Assembly (NCBI GenBank): GCA_007125845.1
Contig: SLCK01000008.1
Span: 1 to 41,576 of the forward strand
DNA length: 41,576 nucleotides
Direction: 5' to 3'
Origin: Gemmatimonadota bacterium
Lineage (GTDB): Bacteria; Gemmatimonadota; Gemmatimonadetes; Longimicrobiales; Gaopeijiaceae
Position numbers and translations under genes: made by a program. Below the pieces are notes generated by a model. It was not told the origin of the DNA, did not search any database, and saw nothing but the letters and a program-made list of their open reading frames with translations. Shown piece by piece: positions 1 to 6,588 of the stretch (positions are counted from its first letter, which is position 1; each line of letters opens with the position of its first letter).

Positions 1-869
1 AAGTCCAGCCGCTCCTGGTGAGTTCCAGGGGCGACCTGGTCCAGTACTGCATCTGGTCGTTCCCCCTCATCGGTGCGCTGGGACTGCTCGCATGGCGAGC
101 CTCCAACATCGGATTGGGGCCAGCGAACGAGGCCGTCATTTCCGACACCGCGCTCTGGATGATCCTCGGCGGGCTCGGCGTGGTCTTCGTCATCCACATC
201 ATCAAGACCCTCCAGGTGAATCTGCCGCACCTCCGCGCCGGCGTCCCCGAGGAGGAACGATATTCCTTCAATAGCGTGGCGGCCCTCAACACCACCTACT
301 TCGCCAACTTCGGGGCCGAGCTGGCGGTGGTCTCCATGCTGCCGGCCTTTTTCGAGGCCACCTTCCAGATCTCGCCCACCTACGCCGGGATGTTGGCGGC
401 GTCCTTCGCCTTCGTGAACCTGGTGGCCCGGCCGTTGGGCGGACTCATCTCGGATACGATGCGCAACCGGAAGCTGGTGATGTTGGGCTACATGGTGGGG
501 ATCACGCTCGGCTTTCTGGGGATGGCCTTCATCGACGGGAGTTGGCCCATCTGGGTTGCGGTGGCGCTGACCGTCGCATGCTCCGTCTTCGTGCAGGGGG
601 CCGAGGGCGCCACCTTCGCCATTCTGCCCATGATCAACAAGCGCATGACGGGCCAGATCGCGGGCATGGCCGGCTCATATGGAAACGTGGGTGCCGTGGT
701 CTACCTGGTGATCTATTCCCTGGTGGACGATCGAACCTTCTTCCTGGTTCTGGCCGTCGGCGCACTGATCAGCCTGATCTATTGCCTGGTCTTCCTGGAG
801 GAGCCCGAGGGATCCTTCGCCGAGGAGCTCCTGGTGGAAGGGGCGGGCCAGGCCGGGATGCCCACGTGA
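1..869 (+). CDS. narK: NarK-type nitrate/nitrite transporter (5'-truncated by window)
   Basis: This is the C-terminal part of a major-facilitator transporter of the nitrate/nitrite porter (NNP) family, which imports nitrate or exchanges it for nitrite across the inner membrane. The reading frame is open to the left edge, so the true start lies outside; the GTG at 18 is probably internal. Visible hallmarks are ANFGAELAVVSMLP in a membrane helix and the second NNP nitrate-signature helix, GSYGNVGAVVYLVIYS. GGLISD followed by basic residues is the cytoplasmic loop motif. At least six hydrophobic segments can be counted. The neighbours downstream (stress protein, NarX-like kinase, MobA, MobB) fit a nitrate-respiration locus whose reductase genes would lie to the left. 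The family call is firm; whether it is a proton symporter or a nitrate/nitrite antiporter cannot be told from this half. Confidence 0.9.
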   Translation, partial: VQPLLVSSRGDLVQYCIWSFPLIGALGLLAWRASNIGLGPANEAVISDTALWMILGGLGVVFVIHIIKTLQVNLPHLRAGVPEEERYSFNSVAALNTTYFANFGAELAVVSMLPAFFEATFQISPTYAGMLAASFAFVNLVARPLGGLISDTMRNRKLVMLGYMVGITLGFLGMAFIDGSWPIWVAVALTVACSVFVQGAEGATFAILPMINKRMTGQIAGMAGSYGNVGAVVYLVIYSLVDDRTFFLVLAVGALISLIYCLVFLEEPEGSFAEELLVEGAGQAGMPT

Positions 870-938
870 TCGGCGCGAATCGGCTTCAGCGGGAGCCGAG
901 AGCCACCCTCTGGCCGCGCTCCCAAGGGAGATGGTGAA

Positions 939-1349
939 ATGAAGATCGTCATCGGCTTCGATGGGTCCGAGCCTGCGCACAGGGCGCTGGATCGGGCAGT
1001 GGAGCTCTTCGAGCCGCACCGGCCCGAGTTCATTCTGGTTCGGGCCCTGACACAGCCCATGACCCAGAGCGACCTCGCCGAGCGTGCGTTCAATGAGGCG
1101 CTGCGCCAGGTCGAGGAGGAGATGGAGGGGGCCGCCAGGGCGCACCTTGCGGGCCGGGAGGGCAGGATGCGCATCCGGATTCTGGAGGGCGAAGCTCGTC
1201 ATGTACTGGAACGGGTGGTGCAGGAGGAGGATCCGTCCGTGGTGGTGCTGGGGGCGCGAGGACACGGAAAAGTGGCCCGAGTCCTTCTGGGGAGCGTCTG
1301 CCGGTATGCGGTGGAGCACTTCGTCCAGCCCGTCCTCGTGGTGCGATGA
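939..1349 (+). CDS. Universal stress protein, single UspA domain
   Basis: This is a 136-residue cytoplasmic protein of the UspA family, the usual length for a one-domain member. It begins with the typical beta strand MKIVIGFDGSE and ends with the ATP-binding signature G-x2-G-x9-G-S (GARGHGKVARVLLGS) followed by a PVLVV strand. The intact signature suggests an ATP-binding member (MJ0577/Rv2623 type) rather than a non-binding UspA type. The ATG has a good Shine-Dalgarno (AAGGGAG, 924-930) eight bases upstream. It sits between narK and a histidine kinase on the same strand with a short gap on each side, so co-transcription is likely. Members of this family are typically induced by energy limitation, hypoxia or growth arrest; induction here is inferred. 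Confidence 0.9.
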   Translation: MKIVIGFDGSEPAHRALDRAVELFEPHRPEFILVRALTQPMTQSDLAERAFNEALRQVEEEMEGAARAHLAGREGRMRIRILEGEARHVLERVVQEEDPSVVVLGARGHGKVARVLLGSVCRYAVEHFVQPVLVVR

Positions 1350-1392
1350 AGAGGGCTGCAAGGGCCGCCGGCCGAGAAGGCGGGAGGAGATG

Positions 1393-2499
1393 ATGAGCGC
1401 GCGCAGTTGGGTCCGGGTGGCCCCTCGTGCAATCTTGCGTGTGCCCGTCTTCTACAAGATCCTGCTCGGTAACCTGGCAATCGTCTCGGCGGCGATGGCC
1501 ACGACATTCTGGTTGAGTCGGGTCACGTGGACTCCGGCGGACACCGGCCTAGCAGATGCAGCGGTGTGGACCGCGTTGGGGATCGGGGTGCTCCTGTTGT
1601 CGCTCGGTGTGAACGGATTGCTCGTCCGTATCGCGCTATCGCCCCTGATGGAGCTGGAGGACGCCGTGGTCGAGATCAACGCCGGCGATCCGTCCCGCCG
1701 AGCGTCCCTGTCCCCGCTCGCGGACCGGGATTTCGAACGCGTGATCGGAAGCTTCAACAAAATGTTGGATCGATCGGCTGCCTACCGGGAACGGCTGCGA
1801 GAGCTTTCCGCCAGATCCCTTCGGGTCCAGGAAGATGAGAGAAGGCGCATAGCTAGAGAGCTGCACGACGACACTGCACAACGAATGGTGGCCGTGGCCC
1901 TGCGTCTGGGATTCGCCCGAAAGCACCTGAAGGGTCATTCGGCCGCCGACCAGATCGACCAGGCACATGGCGAGCTTCTCAAGACGGTCGAGGGATTGAG
2001 ACGTATCGCGCGGGGACTCCGCCCGCCGGCCCTGGACGAGCTCGGACTCTTCGCCGCCGTTGAGGTCCACGCTCGAGAGATGAGGGAGCGATCGAGCATC
2101 CAGGTCGAGGTGGAACGCCGGGAGGCTTCTGGAGCCCGCCATCGTCCCCTGTCTCCCCAGAGCGAGCTGTCCGCATATCGGATCGTACAAGAGGCGCTCT
2201 CCAATGCACAGCGGCACGCCGGAGCACGCCACGTCAAGGTCACCTTCGAGGACCGCGACGACGCTCTGCGGATCACCATCGAGGACGACGGCTGCGGGTT
2301 CGATCCAGCCGAAGCGGTGGCCGGAAGGGACGAAGGGGGGTTGGGCCTGCTCGGGATGGAGGAACGTGCCGCCCACGTCGGCGGTCAGGTCGCGTTCGAC
2401 AGCACTCCCGGAAGGGGTACGCGGGTCGCGGTAGCGATCCCCTGGCCCGAAGCCGATAAGGAGCTCCTCAAATCGGGAATGGAGGCAATTGGCGCATGA
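1393..2499 (+). CDS. NarX/DegS-like sensor histidine kinase (HPK7 family)
   Basis: This is a membrane sensor kinase that should autophosphorylate on His and pass the phosphate to a NarL/LuxR-type response regulator. In the 368-residue product there are two hydrophobic helices (about 23-42 and 58-79) bracketing a very short periplasmic loop. A HAMP-like segment follows (about 80-130), then a HisKA_3 domain with the HPK7 H-box ARELHDDTAQRM (His158). The HATPase_c domain has N-box Asn271, G1 box DDGCGF (298-303) and G2 box GLGLLGM (316-322). ATG 1393 is chosen over ATG 1390 because GGAGG (1383-1387) is then five bases away. The tiny sensor loop suggests a membrane or cytoplasmic signal. No response regulator is encoded next to it here. 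The stop overlaps the start of mobA (ATGA), so the two are translationally coupled. Confidence 0.88.
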   Translation: MSARSWVRVAPRAILRVPVFYKILLGNLAIVSAAMATTFWLSRVTWTPADTGLADAAVWTALGIGVLLLSLGVNGLLVRIALSPLMELEDAVVEINAGDPSRRASLSPLADRDFERVIGSFNKMLDRSAAYRERLRELSARSLRVQEDERRRIARELHDDTAQRMVAVALRLGFARKHLKGHSAADQIDQAHGELLKTVEGLRRIARGLRPPALDELGLFAAVEVHAREMRERSSIQVEVERREASGARHRPLSPQSELSAYRIVQEALSNAQRHAGARHVKVTFEDRDDALRITIEDDGCGFDPAEAVAGRDEGGLGLLGMEERAAHVGGQVAFDSTPGRGTRVAVAIPWPEADKELLKSGMEAIGA

Positions 2500-3224
2500 G
2501 CTACGATGCCGGGGAGAACATGGGAAAACTACCGGGAGTGGGTCGGCTGGGTGCCGTGCTCGCGGGAGGCAGAGCGCGCAGGTTCGCGGGCTGCAAGGCC
2601 CGTTCGCCCTTCCTTGGTGAACCGATGGTGGTTCGGGCGGTCCGAATGATCGAAGCCACGTGTGAGGAGGTCGTGCTCGTCACCGGTGACCCGGGCATCG
2701 CAGCAGCCGTCGAGTGTGAAGTCCTCCGCGACCGTGTCCCGGACGCGGGGCCGTTGGCCGGGCTGCACGCCTCTCTCCTCGAGGCCCTCCGCCGCGAAAT
2801 GAAGGGGGTGATCCTGGTCGGCTGCGACATGCCCCTGATCTCGCCGGCGCTCCTGTCTCTAATTGGCCAGGAAGGCCTCACCTCAGAAGCCCTCGCCGTG
2901 GCACCGGCGGCGGGGCCGAAAGGGTTGGAGCCCCTCTGCGCATGGTACCGAACCGAGTGCCTGGACGAGGTCGAACGGCGACTCCTCGCCGGACACCGGT
3001 CGCTTCTGGCTCTGCTCTCCGCCCTGGGAGCCCATCGAATTCTCCCGGCGCACCTCGCCCACGTGTGCGAGCCGGCGACCGCGTTTCGAAGCGCGAATAC
3101 GAAGGCGGAGCTGAAGTCCCTCGAAGCAATGGCGACGGTGGGCCTCTCCTCGATCGAATCCCTGGCGCCCCCGGAGTGCCCGCCGCCCCTGGAAGCCACA
3201 CTGGCCCTGGAGGCGACCCGATGA
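2496..3224 (+). CDS. mobA: Molybdenum cofactor guanylyltransferase MobA
   Basis: MobA adds GMP from GTP to molybdopterin to give the guanine-dinucleotide form used by DMSO-reductase-family enzymes such as nitrate reductase. The 242-residue protein has the nucleotidyltransferase fold: an LAGG loop (residues 22-25) with the following conserved Lys at 34, a GPLAGL segment (85-90), and the metal-binding motif VGCDMPLIS (Asp111). The loop is unusual: where most relatives read R-R-F/M-G-x-D-K, this one reads RRFAGCK, so the Gly and Asp are replaced while the Lys is kept. The ATG at 2496 overlaps the kinase stop; an in-frame ATG at 2520 after GGGGAG is an alternative. The last bases overlap mobB. 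The call is strong; activity with the altered loop is not proven. Confidence 0.88.
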   Translation: MSYDAGENMGKLPGVGRLGAVLAGGRARRFAGCKARSPFLGEPMVVRAVRMIEATCEEVVLVTGDPGIAAAVECEVLRDRVPDAGPLAGLHASLLEALRREMKGVILVGCDMPLISPALLSLIGQEGLTSEALAVAPAAGPKGLEPLCAWYRTECLDEVERRLLAGHRSLLALLSALGAHRILPAHLAHVCEPATAFRSANTKAELKSLEAMATVGLSSIESLAPPECPPPLEATLALEATR

Positions 3225-3847
3225 ACCGTGATCCAATCCCAGTCTGGGCCGAATCGCCGCTCCCTCCAATCGTCTGCGTCGTGGGGTACAAGGACACCGG
3301 AAAGACCGGCATCGCAGTCCGCCTGGTCCGCGAGCTCCGGCGTCGAGGATACCGAGTTGGTGCCGTGAAGCACGCACACGGATTTCAGATCGATCACCCG
3401 CGAACCGACTCCTGGCGGTTGACGCACGAAGGGGGAGCTGACCCGGTGCTGCTGACGGGTCCGGAAGGCTTCGCGCTCCTCGGCGAATGGGATGAGGGAG
3501 GCGAGCCCCACCTCGAGGACCTTGTCCGGAGGCACTTCGCTGACCGAGACGTGATCGTAGCCGAGGGATTCAAGCGCGATTCCTTTCCGAAGATCGAGGT
3601 GCACCGGCGGGGTCACCACACAACGGTCGTGTACAAGTCCTCCGGCCCGCTCCGTGACACCTTCATCGCTCTGGTCACCGATGCGGACGACCTCGACGTT
3701 CCACTCCCCACATTCGCCTCACACGCACCCGACACGATCGCCAGGTTGGCGGAGATGGTTGCGGAACGGGTGATCGAGCCCGCCGGGTGCGCGGAGCGAT
3801 GTGTGATGCGGATGGAGGGTGAAGACGACCATCCCTCCAACGAGTAG
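3221..3847 (+). CDS. mobB: Molybdopterin-guanine dinucleotide biosynthesis adaptor MobB
   Basis: MobB is a GTP-binding partner of MobA that helps deliver the guanylated molybdenum cofactor. The 208-residue product starts with a P-loop, GYKDTGKT (residues 22-29), a Thr-containing variant of the usual MobB loop. The MobB signature KHAHGFQIDHPRTDSWR follows, then GGAD. A later VIVAEGFKRD segment resembles the family's ExGF motif. The ATG at 3221 overlaps the mobA stop (ATGA), which fixes the start even though the frame is open much further upstream. The histidine kinase, mobA and mobB therefore form a tightly coupled trio. The last 25 residues or so, acidic and carrying two Cys, are beyond the family core. 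Confidence 0.88.
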   Translation: MNRDPIPVWAESPLPPIVCVVGYKDTGKTGIAVRLVRELRRRGYRVGAVKHAHGFQIDHPRTDSWRLTHEGGADPVLLTGPEGFALLGEWDEGGEPHLEDLVRRHFADRDVIVAEGFKRDSFPKIEVHRRGHHTTVVYKSSGPLRDTFIALVTDADDLDVPLPTFASHAPDTIARLAEMVAERVIEPAGCAERCVMRMEGEDDHPSNE

Positions 3848-3907
3848 GCGCTCCGCGCGGACGGTCGCATCGCGCGCGAAGACCTCAACTCACGGATCGC
3901 ACAGTGA

Positions 3908-3936
3908 TTGACTCCGAGGATACGTGCATATACACT
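3908..3936 (+). promoter_or_regulatory. Sigma-70-like promoter giving a probable leaderless marR transcript
   Basis: TTGACT (3908-3913) and TACACT (3931-3936) are separated by exactly 17 bases, a near-consensus housekeeping promoter and rare in DNA this GC-rich. Transcription would start about seven bases after the -10 box, at or next to the ATG at 3944, so the mRNA should have essentially no leader. No Shine-Dalgarno precedes that ATG. Within the spacer and -10 box, GTGCATATACAC (3924-3935) is an imperfect palindrome that could be the regulator's own operator. Confidence 0.6.
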
Positions 3937-3943
3937 CTTTGGC

Positions 3944-4339
3944 ATGCTCCATCCTGAGGATCTCTCGAGGGTCAGGGGGTGCCATTGTCTCGCGGTGCGG
4001 CGGAAAGCTCGGGCAGTCACCCGCTTCTACGAGGAGAAGCTACGCCCGCACGGACTACGGGCCACGCAGTTCTCCATCCTCGCCGCACTCACCCTCAAGG
4101 GCCCCACACCGGTGAGCGAGCTCGCCGATCTGCTGGGCCTCGAGCGCACATCCCTCACCCGAAGCGCGCAGGTGCTCGAGCGTCGCGGTTGGGTGGGAAC
4201 CGCGCCCTCGGACGATGCCCGAGAGCGTCGGCTCTGCATCCTGCCCACGGGGCGAGAGAAGCTGTCGTCCGCACTTCCCGCCTGGACGGAAGCTCAGGAC
4301 GCGGTCGACAGCGGAGAATGGGAGCCTCCCCAGGTCTGA
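3944..4339 (+). CDS. MarR-family winged-helix transcriptional regulator
   Basis: This is a predicted DNA-binding repressor or activator of 131 residues. After an N-terminal helix rich in Arg (RRKARAVTRFYEEKL), the winged helix-turn-helix lies at about 41-105: TQFSILAAL, then PVSELADLLGLERTSLTRSA as the HTH, and a basic wing around DDARERRL. It is at the short end for MarR proteins, with an abbreviated C-terminal dimerisation helix. The start is chosen at ATG 3944 because of the promoter immediately in front; an in-frame TTG at 3908 would place the -35 box inside the gene. The two Cys in GCHC near the N-terminus could be redox-active, but this is only suggestive. It probably controls itself and perhaps the propeller/carrier genes that follow on the same strand. 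Confidence 0.82.
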   Translation: MLHPEDLSRVRGCHCLAVRRKARAVTRFYEEKLRPHGLRATQFSILAALTLKGPTPVSELADLLGLERTSLTRSAQVLERRGWVGTAPSDDARERRLCILPTGREKLSSALPAWTEAQDAVDSGEWEPPQV

Positions 4340-4357
4340 GCGGTCGTTCTCGGCCGC
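4340..4357 (+). terminator. Hairpin directly after marR
   Basis: GCGGTCG (4340-4346) and CGGCCGC (4351-4357) pair over seven positions (one G-U) around a TTCT loop, starting on the base after the marR stop codon. There is no T-run behind it, so it may be a weak or Rho-assisted terminator or an mRNA-stabilising hairpin. Confidence 0.35.
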
Positions 4358-4393
4358 ATTCGCAACTCCCCAATCATCCACGAGGAGGTGGTC

Positions 4394-5506
4394 ATGCCGA
4401 AGGTCCGTCTGCTATTGGGCACCCGGAAGGGTGCATTCATCCTCAATTCGAAGGGCAACCGGAAAGAATGGAGGGTGGACGGTCCCCATTTCGGCGGTTG
4501 GGAAGTGCTTCACGTCCAGGGGTCCCCTGCGGACCCCGACCGCCTCTACGCCTCCACGTGGACGGACTGGCATGGGCAGGTGATCCATCGCTCCGAGGAT
4601 GGGGGCAGATCCTGGGAGGTCGTGGGGAACGAGTTCGCGTATGAGGGGGAGCCGGGCACCCACCTCTGGTACGACGGCACACCTCATCCGTGGGAGTTCA
4701 AGCGCATCTGGCACTTCCAGGTCTCCCCGCACGATCCGGACACCCTGTTCGCGGGCGCAGAGGACGCGGCGCTCTTCCGGTCTGGCGACGGCGGCCGGAG
4801 CTGGCGCGAGCTCCCGGCGCTCAGGGCGCAGACCGGAAGCGAGTGGCAGCCGGGCGCGGGGGGGCTTTGCCTTCACACCATCCTCATCGATCCCGGAAAC
4901 CCCGACCGCATGTACGTGGCCATCTCGGCGGCCGGTGCCTTCCGGAGCGACGACGGCGGAGCTTCCTGGAAGGTGACCACGGGAGGGCTCGAGTCGGAGT
5001 TTCTTCCCAAGCCAGAGGCGGAGGTGGGCCACTGCGTGCACAAGCTCGCCATGCACCCCTCGCGCCCCGATACGCTCTTCATGCAGAAGCACTGGGACGT
5101 ATGCCGCAGCGATGATGCAGGCGACCACTGGACCGAGGTGAGCGGAAACCTCCCCTCCGACTTCGGCTTTCCCATTGCCGTGCACGCTCACGAACCCGAA
5201 ACCGTCTACGTCGTGCCGATTCTGAGTGATATGGAGCACTACCCCCCGGACGGAAGGCTCCGCGTCTACAGGAGTCGAACCGGAGGACACGAGTGGGAGG
5301 CCCTCACCCGAGGGCTTCCGCAGAAGGATTGTTTCGTGAACGTACTTCGGGACGCCTTCGCGGTGGATACGCTCGACCCATGCGGAATCTACTTCGGCAC
5401 CACGGGTGGCCAGGTCTACGCCTCCGACGACGCCGGCGACCACTGGGAGGAGATTCCCGGCAGCTTCCCGAGAGTGCTCTCCGTGGAGGCTCAGGTCCTC
5501 CCATGA
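4394..5506 (+). CDS. BNR/Asp-box beta-propeller protein (sialidase-like/VPS10-like fold)
   Basis: The 370-residue protein is built from repeated propeller blades. Asp-boxes of the form S-x-D-x-G-x-x-W occur at about residues 67-75, 130-137, 185-192, 239-246 and 344-351, with a degenerate one near 293-301 (SRTGGHEW). I see no signal peptide: the N-terminus, [15 protein letters not shown], is the first strand, so the protein is probably cytoplasmic. Such proteins are often annotated as exo-alpha-sialidase or glycosyl hydrolase, but the sialidase arginine triad is not evident, so an enzymatic role is unproven. ATG 4394 is preferred over GTG 4388 because GAGGAGGT ends four bases before it. The stop overlaps the start of the MoaD-like gene (ATGA), arguing that the two products work together. 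Confidence 0.82.
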   Translation: MPKVRLLLGTRKGAFILNSKGNRKEWRVDGPHFGGWEVLHVQGSPADPDRLYASTWTDWHGQVIHRSEDGGRSWEVVGNEFAYEGEPGTHLWYDGTPHPWEFKRIWHFQVSPHDPDTLFAGAEDAALFRSGDGGRSWRELPALRAQTGSEWQPGAGGLCLHTILIDPGNPDRMYVAISAAGAFRSDDGGASWKVTTGGLESEFLPKPEAEVGHCVHKLAMHPSRPDTLFMQKHWDVCRSDDAGDHWTEVSGNLPSDFGFPIAVHAHEPETVYVVPILSDMEHYPPDGRLRVYRSRTGGHEWEALTRGLPQKDCFVNVLRDAFAVDTLDPCGIYFGTTGGQVYASDDAGDHWEEIPGSFPRVLSVEAQVLP

Positions 5507-5859
5507 CGAAGGAAGGTGGTTCCCCGCCTGCCGGGCCTGCCGGACCGGGCAAGGGAGAGCGAGAGGTTCGCGTTTCCCTGCCCGGGCACCTCCGGAATCT
5601 GGCGGACGCCCCTCCCGAAGTTGCGCTCCGGATTCCGGAGCCGGCCACCATCGGGGCGGTAGTGAACGCCATCGAGATGACCTATCCCATGCTGAGGGGA
5701 ACGATCAGGGAAATCGAGACCGGGAAGAGGCGCGCCTACATCCGATACCTGGCATGCGGGGAAGATCTCTCGCACCGCCCGGAGAGCACTCCCCTCCCCG
5801 AGCCCGTGGCGTCGGGGCAAGAGGTCTTCAACGTGATCGGAGCGATCTCGGGGGGGTGA
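5503..5859 (+). CDS. MoaD/ThiS-like ubiquitin-fold carrier protein
   Basis: This is a 118-residue protein whose last residues, GAISGG, end in the exposed Gly-Gly that MoaD/ThiS/Urm1-type carriers use for adenylation and thiocarboxylation. After about 20 flexible Gly/Pro/Lys residues, the sequence [13 protein letters not shown] starts a beta-grasp fold. [16 protein letters not shown] is the central helix, and [13 protein letters not shown] and EVFNVIGAI are the last strands. It is longer than true MoaD (about 80) and is unlikely to be the molybdopterin-synthase subunit itself, because no MoaE or MoeB lies nearby. The ATG overlaps the stop of the propeller gene. Propeller plus MoaD-like pairs recur in other bacteria to my knowledge, but their job is not established. 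Confidence 0.8.
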   Translation: MTKEGGSPPAGPAGPGKGEREVRVSLPGHLRNLADAPPEVALRIPEPATIGAVVNAIEMTYPMLRGTIREIETGKRRAYIRYLACGEDLSHRPESTPLPEPVASGQEVFNVIGAISGG

Positions 5860-5865
5860 TGGATC

Positions 5866-6588
5866 ATGCTTCGTCGCAGCGTCCACACCGTCGTAGTCGG
5901 TGGCGTCGTCCTCCTCTCCGCGGGAGCGTGCTCGGATTCGAGCACCGAGCCCGTCACCGTGAGCATGGTGCTGGTCACGCCCACGAATGGCGAGGTCCAG
6001 GTCGGCAGCACCCTGGAGCTCTCGGTGGAAGCTCGCGGGGCGAATGACCAGGTGGTAACGAACCCTGCCGTGACCTGGCGGAGCGACCAGCCGAACGTCG
6101 CGAGTGTGAGCTCGGGTGGAAGCGTTCAGGGCCTCGCTGCGGGGACGGCCCGGATCACTGCGACAGTCGGAGAGGTGGCGACCTCGGTCGACGTCGGGGT
6201 CTACGACCTTCCGCAGGTCGAAACCCTTGCGGCCACGGACGTGGCGGGCTCGAGCGGGGTCGTAAACGGACAGGTCAACCCCGGCGGAGCAGCGACCGAG
6301 CGGACCTTCGAGCTAGGTCTGACTCCCGTGCTGAACGAGCAGTGCACCATCACCTCTCCCCCACTCATGGGGATAGGCGGCACTACCGTGAGCTGCTCGA
6401 TCACGGGCCAACCCGTGGGCAGGACGATCTTCTACCGGGTCGTGGCCAAGAACAAGGCCGGGCGGGCCGAAGGTGCGACCCTGAGCTTCACGACCGTTGC
6501 CCCGGAGTCGAGACCTCCTGCGGCGGCACCGGAAGCGGATCGAAGAGATGGCGACCGAAGGCTGAGCGCCGGGGATCAGAAGCGGTAG
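5866..6588 (+). CDS. Lipoprotein with bacterial Ig-like (Big_2) and Fn3-like domains
   Basis: The 240-residue protein begins with a lipoprotein signal peptide ending in the lipobox LSAGAC, so Cys22 should be lipidated and the rest exported. A Big_2-like domain follows (about 30-112), recognisable from VTWRSDQPNVASVSSGG and GLAAGTARITATVG. A second domain (about 116-215) carries SGVVNGQVNPGG and TIFYRVVAKNKAG, the pattern of Fn3-like repeats on secreted proteins. The tail is rich in Pro, Asp and Arg. It starts six bases after the MoaD-like gene, so it is probably co-transcribed with it, although a functional link is not obvious. Its last 13 bases overlap the convergent end of the CBM9-like gene. 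A role in adhesion or surface binding is inferred from domain type only. Confidence 0.75.
   Translation: MLRRSVHTVVVGGVVLLSAGACSDSSTEPVTVSMVLVTPTNGEVQVGSTLELSVEARGANDQVVTNPAVTWRSDQPNVASVSSGGSVQGLAAGTARITATVGEVATSVDVGVYDLPQVETLAATDVAGSSGVVNGQVNPGGAATERTFELGLTPVLNEQCTITSPPLMGIGGTTVSCSITGQPVGRTIFYRVVAKNKAGRAEGATLSFTTVAPESRPPAAAPEADRRDGDRRLSAGDQKR

Noticed and set aside
2501-3619. A 372-codon open frame antisense to mobA and mobB
   Set aside because: It is rich in Arg, Ser and Pro and matches no family; it is a by-product of the high GC content opposite two clear genes.
4412-5443. A 343-codon open frame antisense to the propeller gene
   Set aside because: No ribosome site or recognisable domain; the plus strand shows repeated Asp-boxes in frame.
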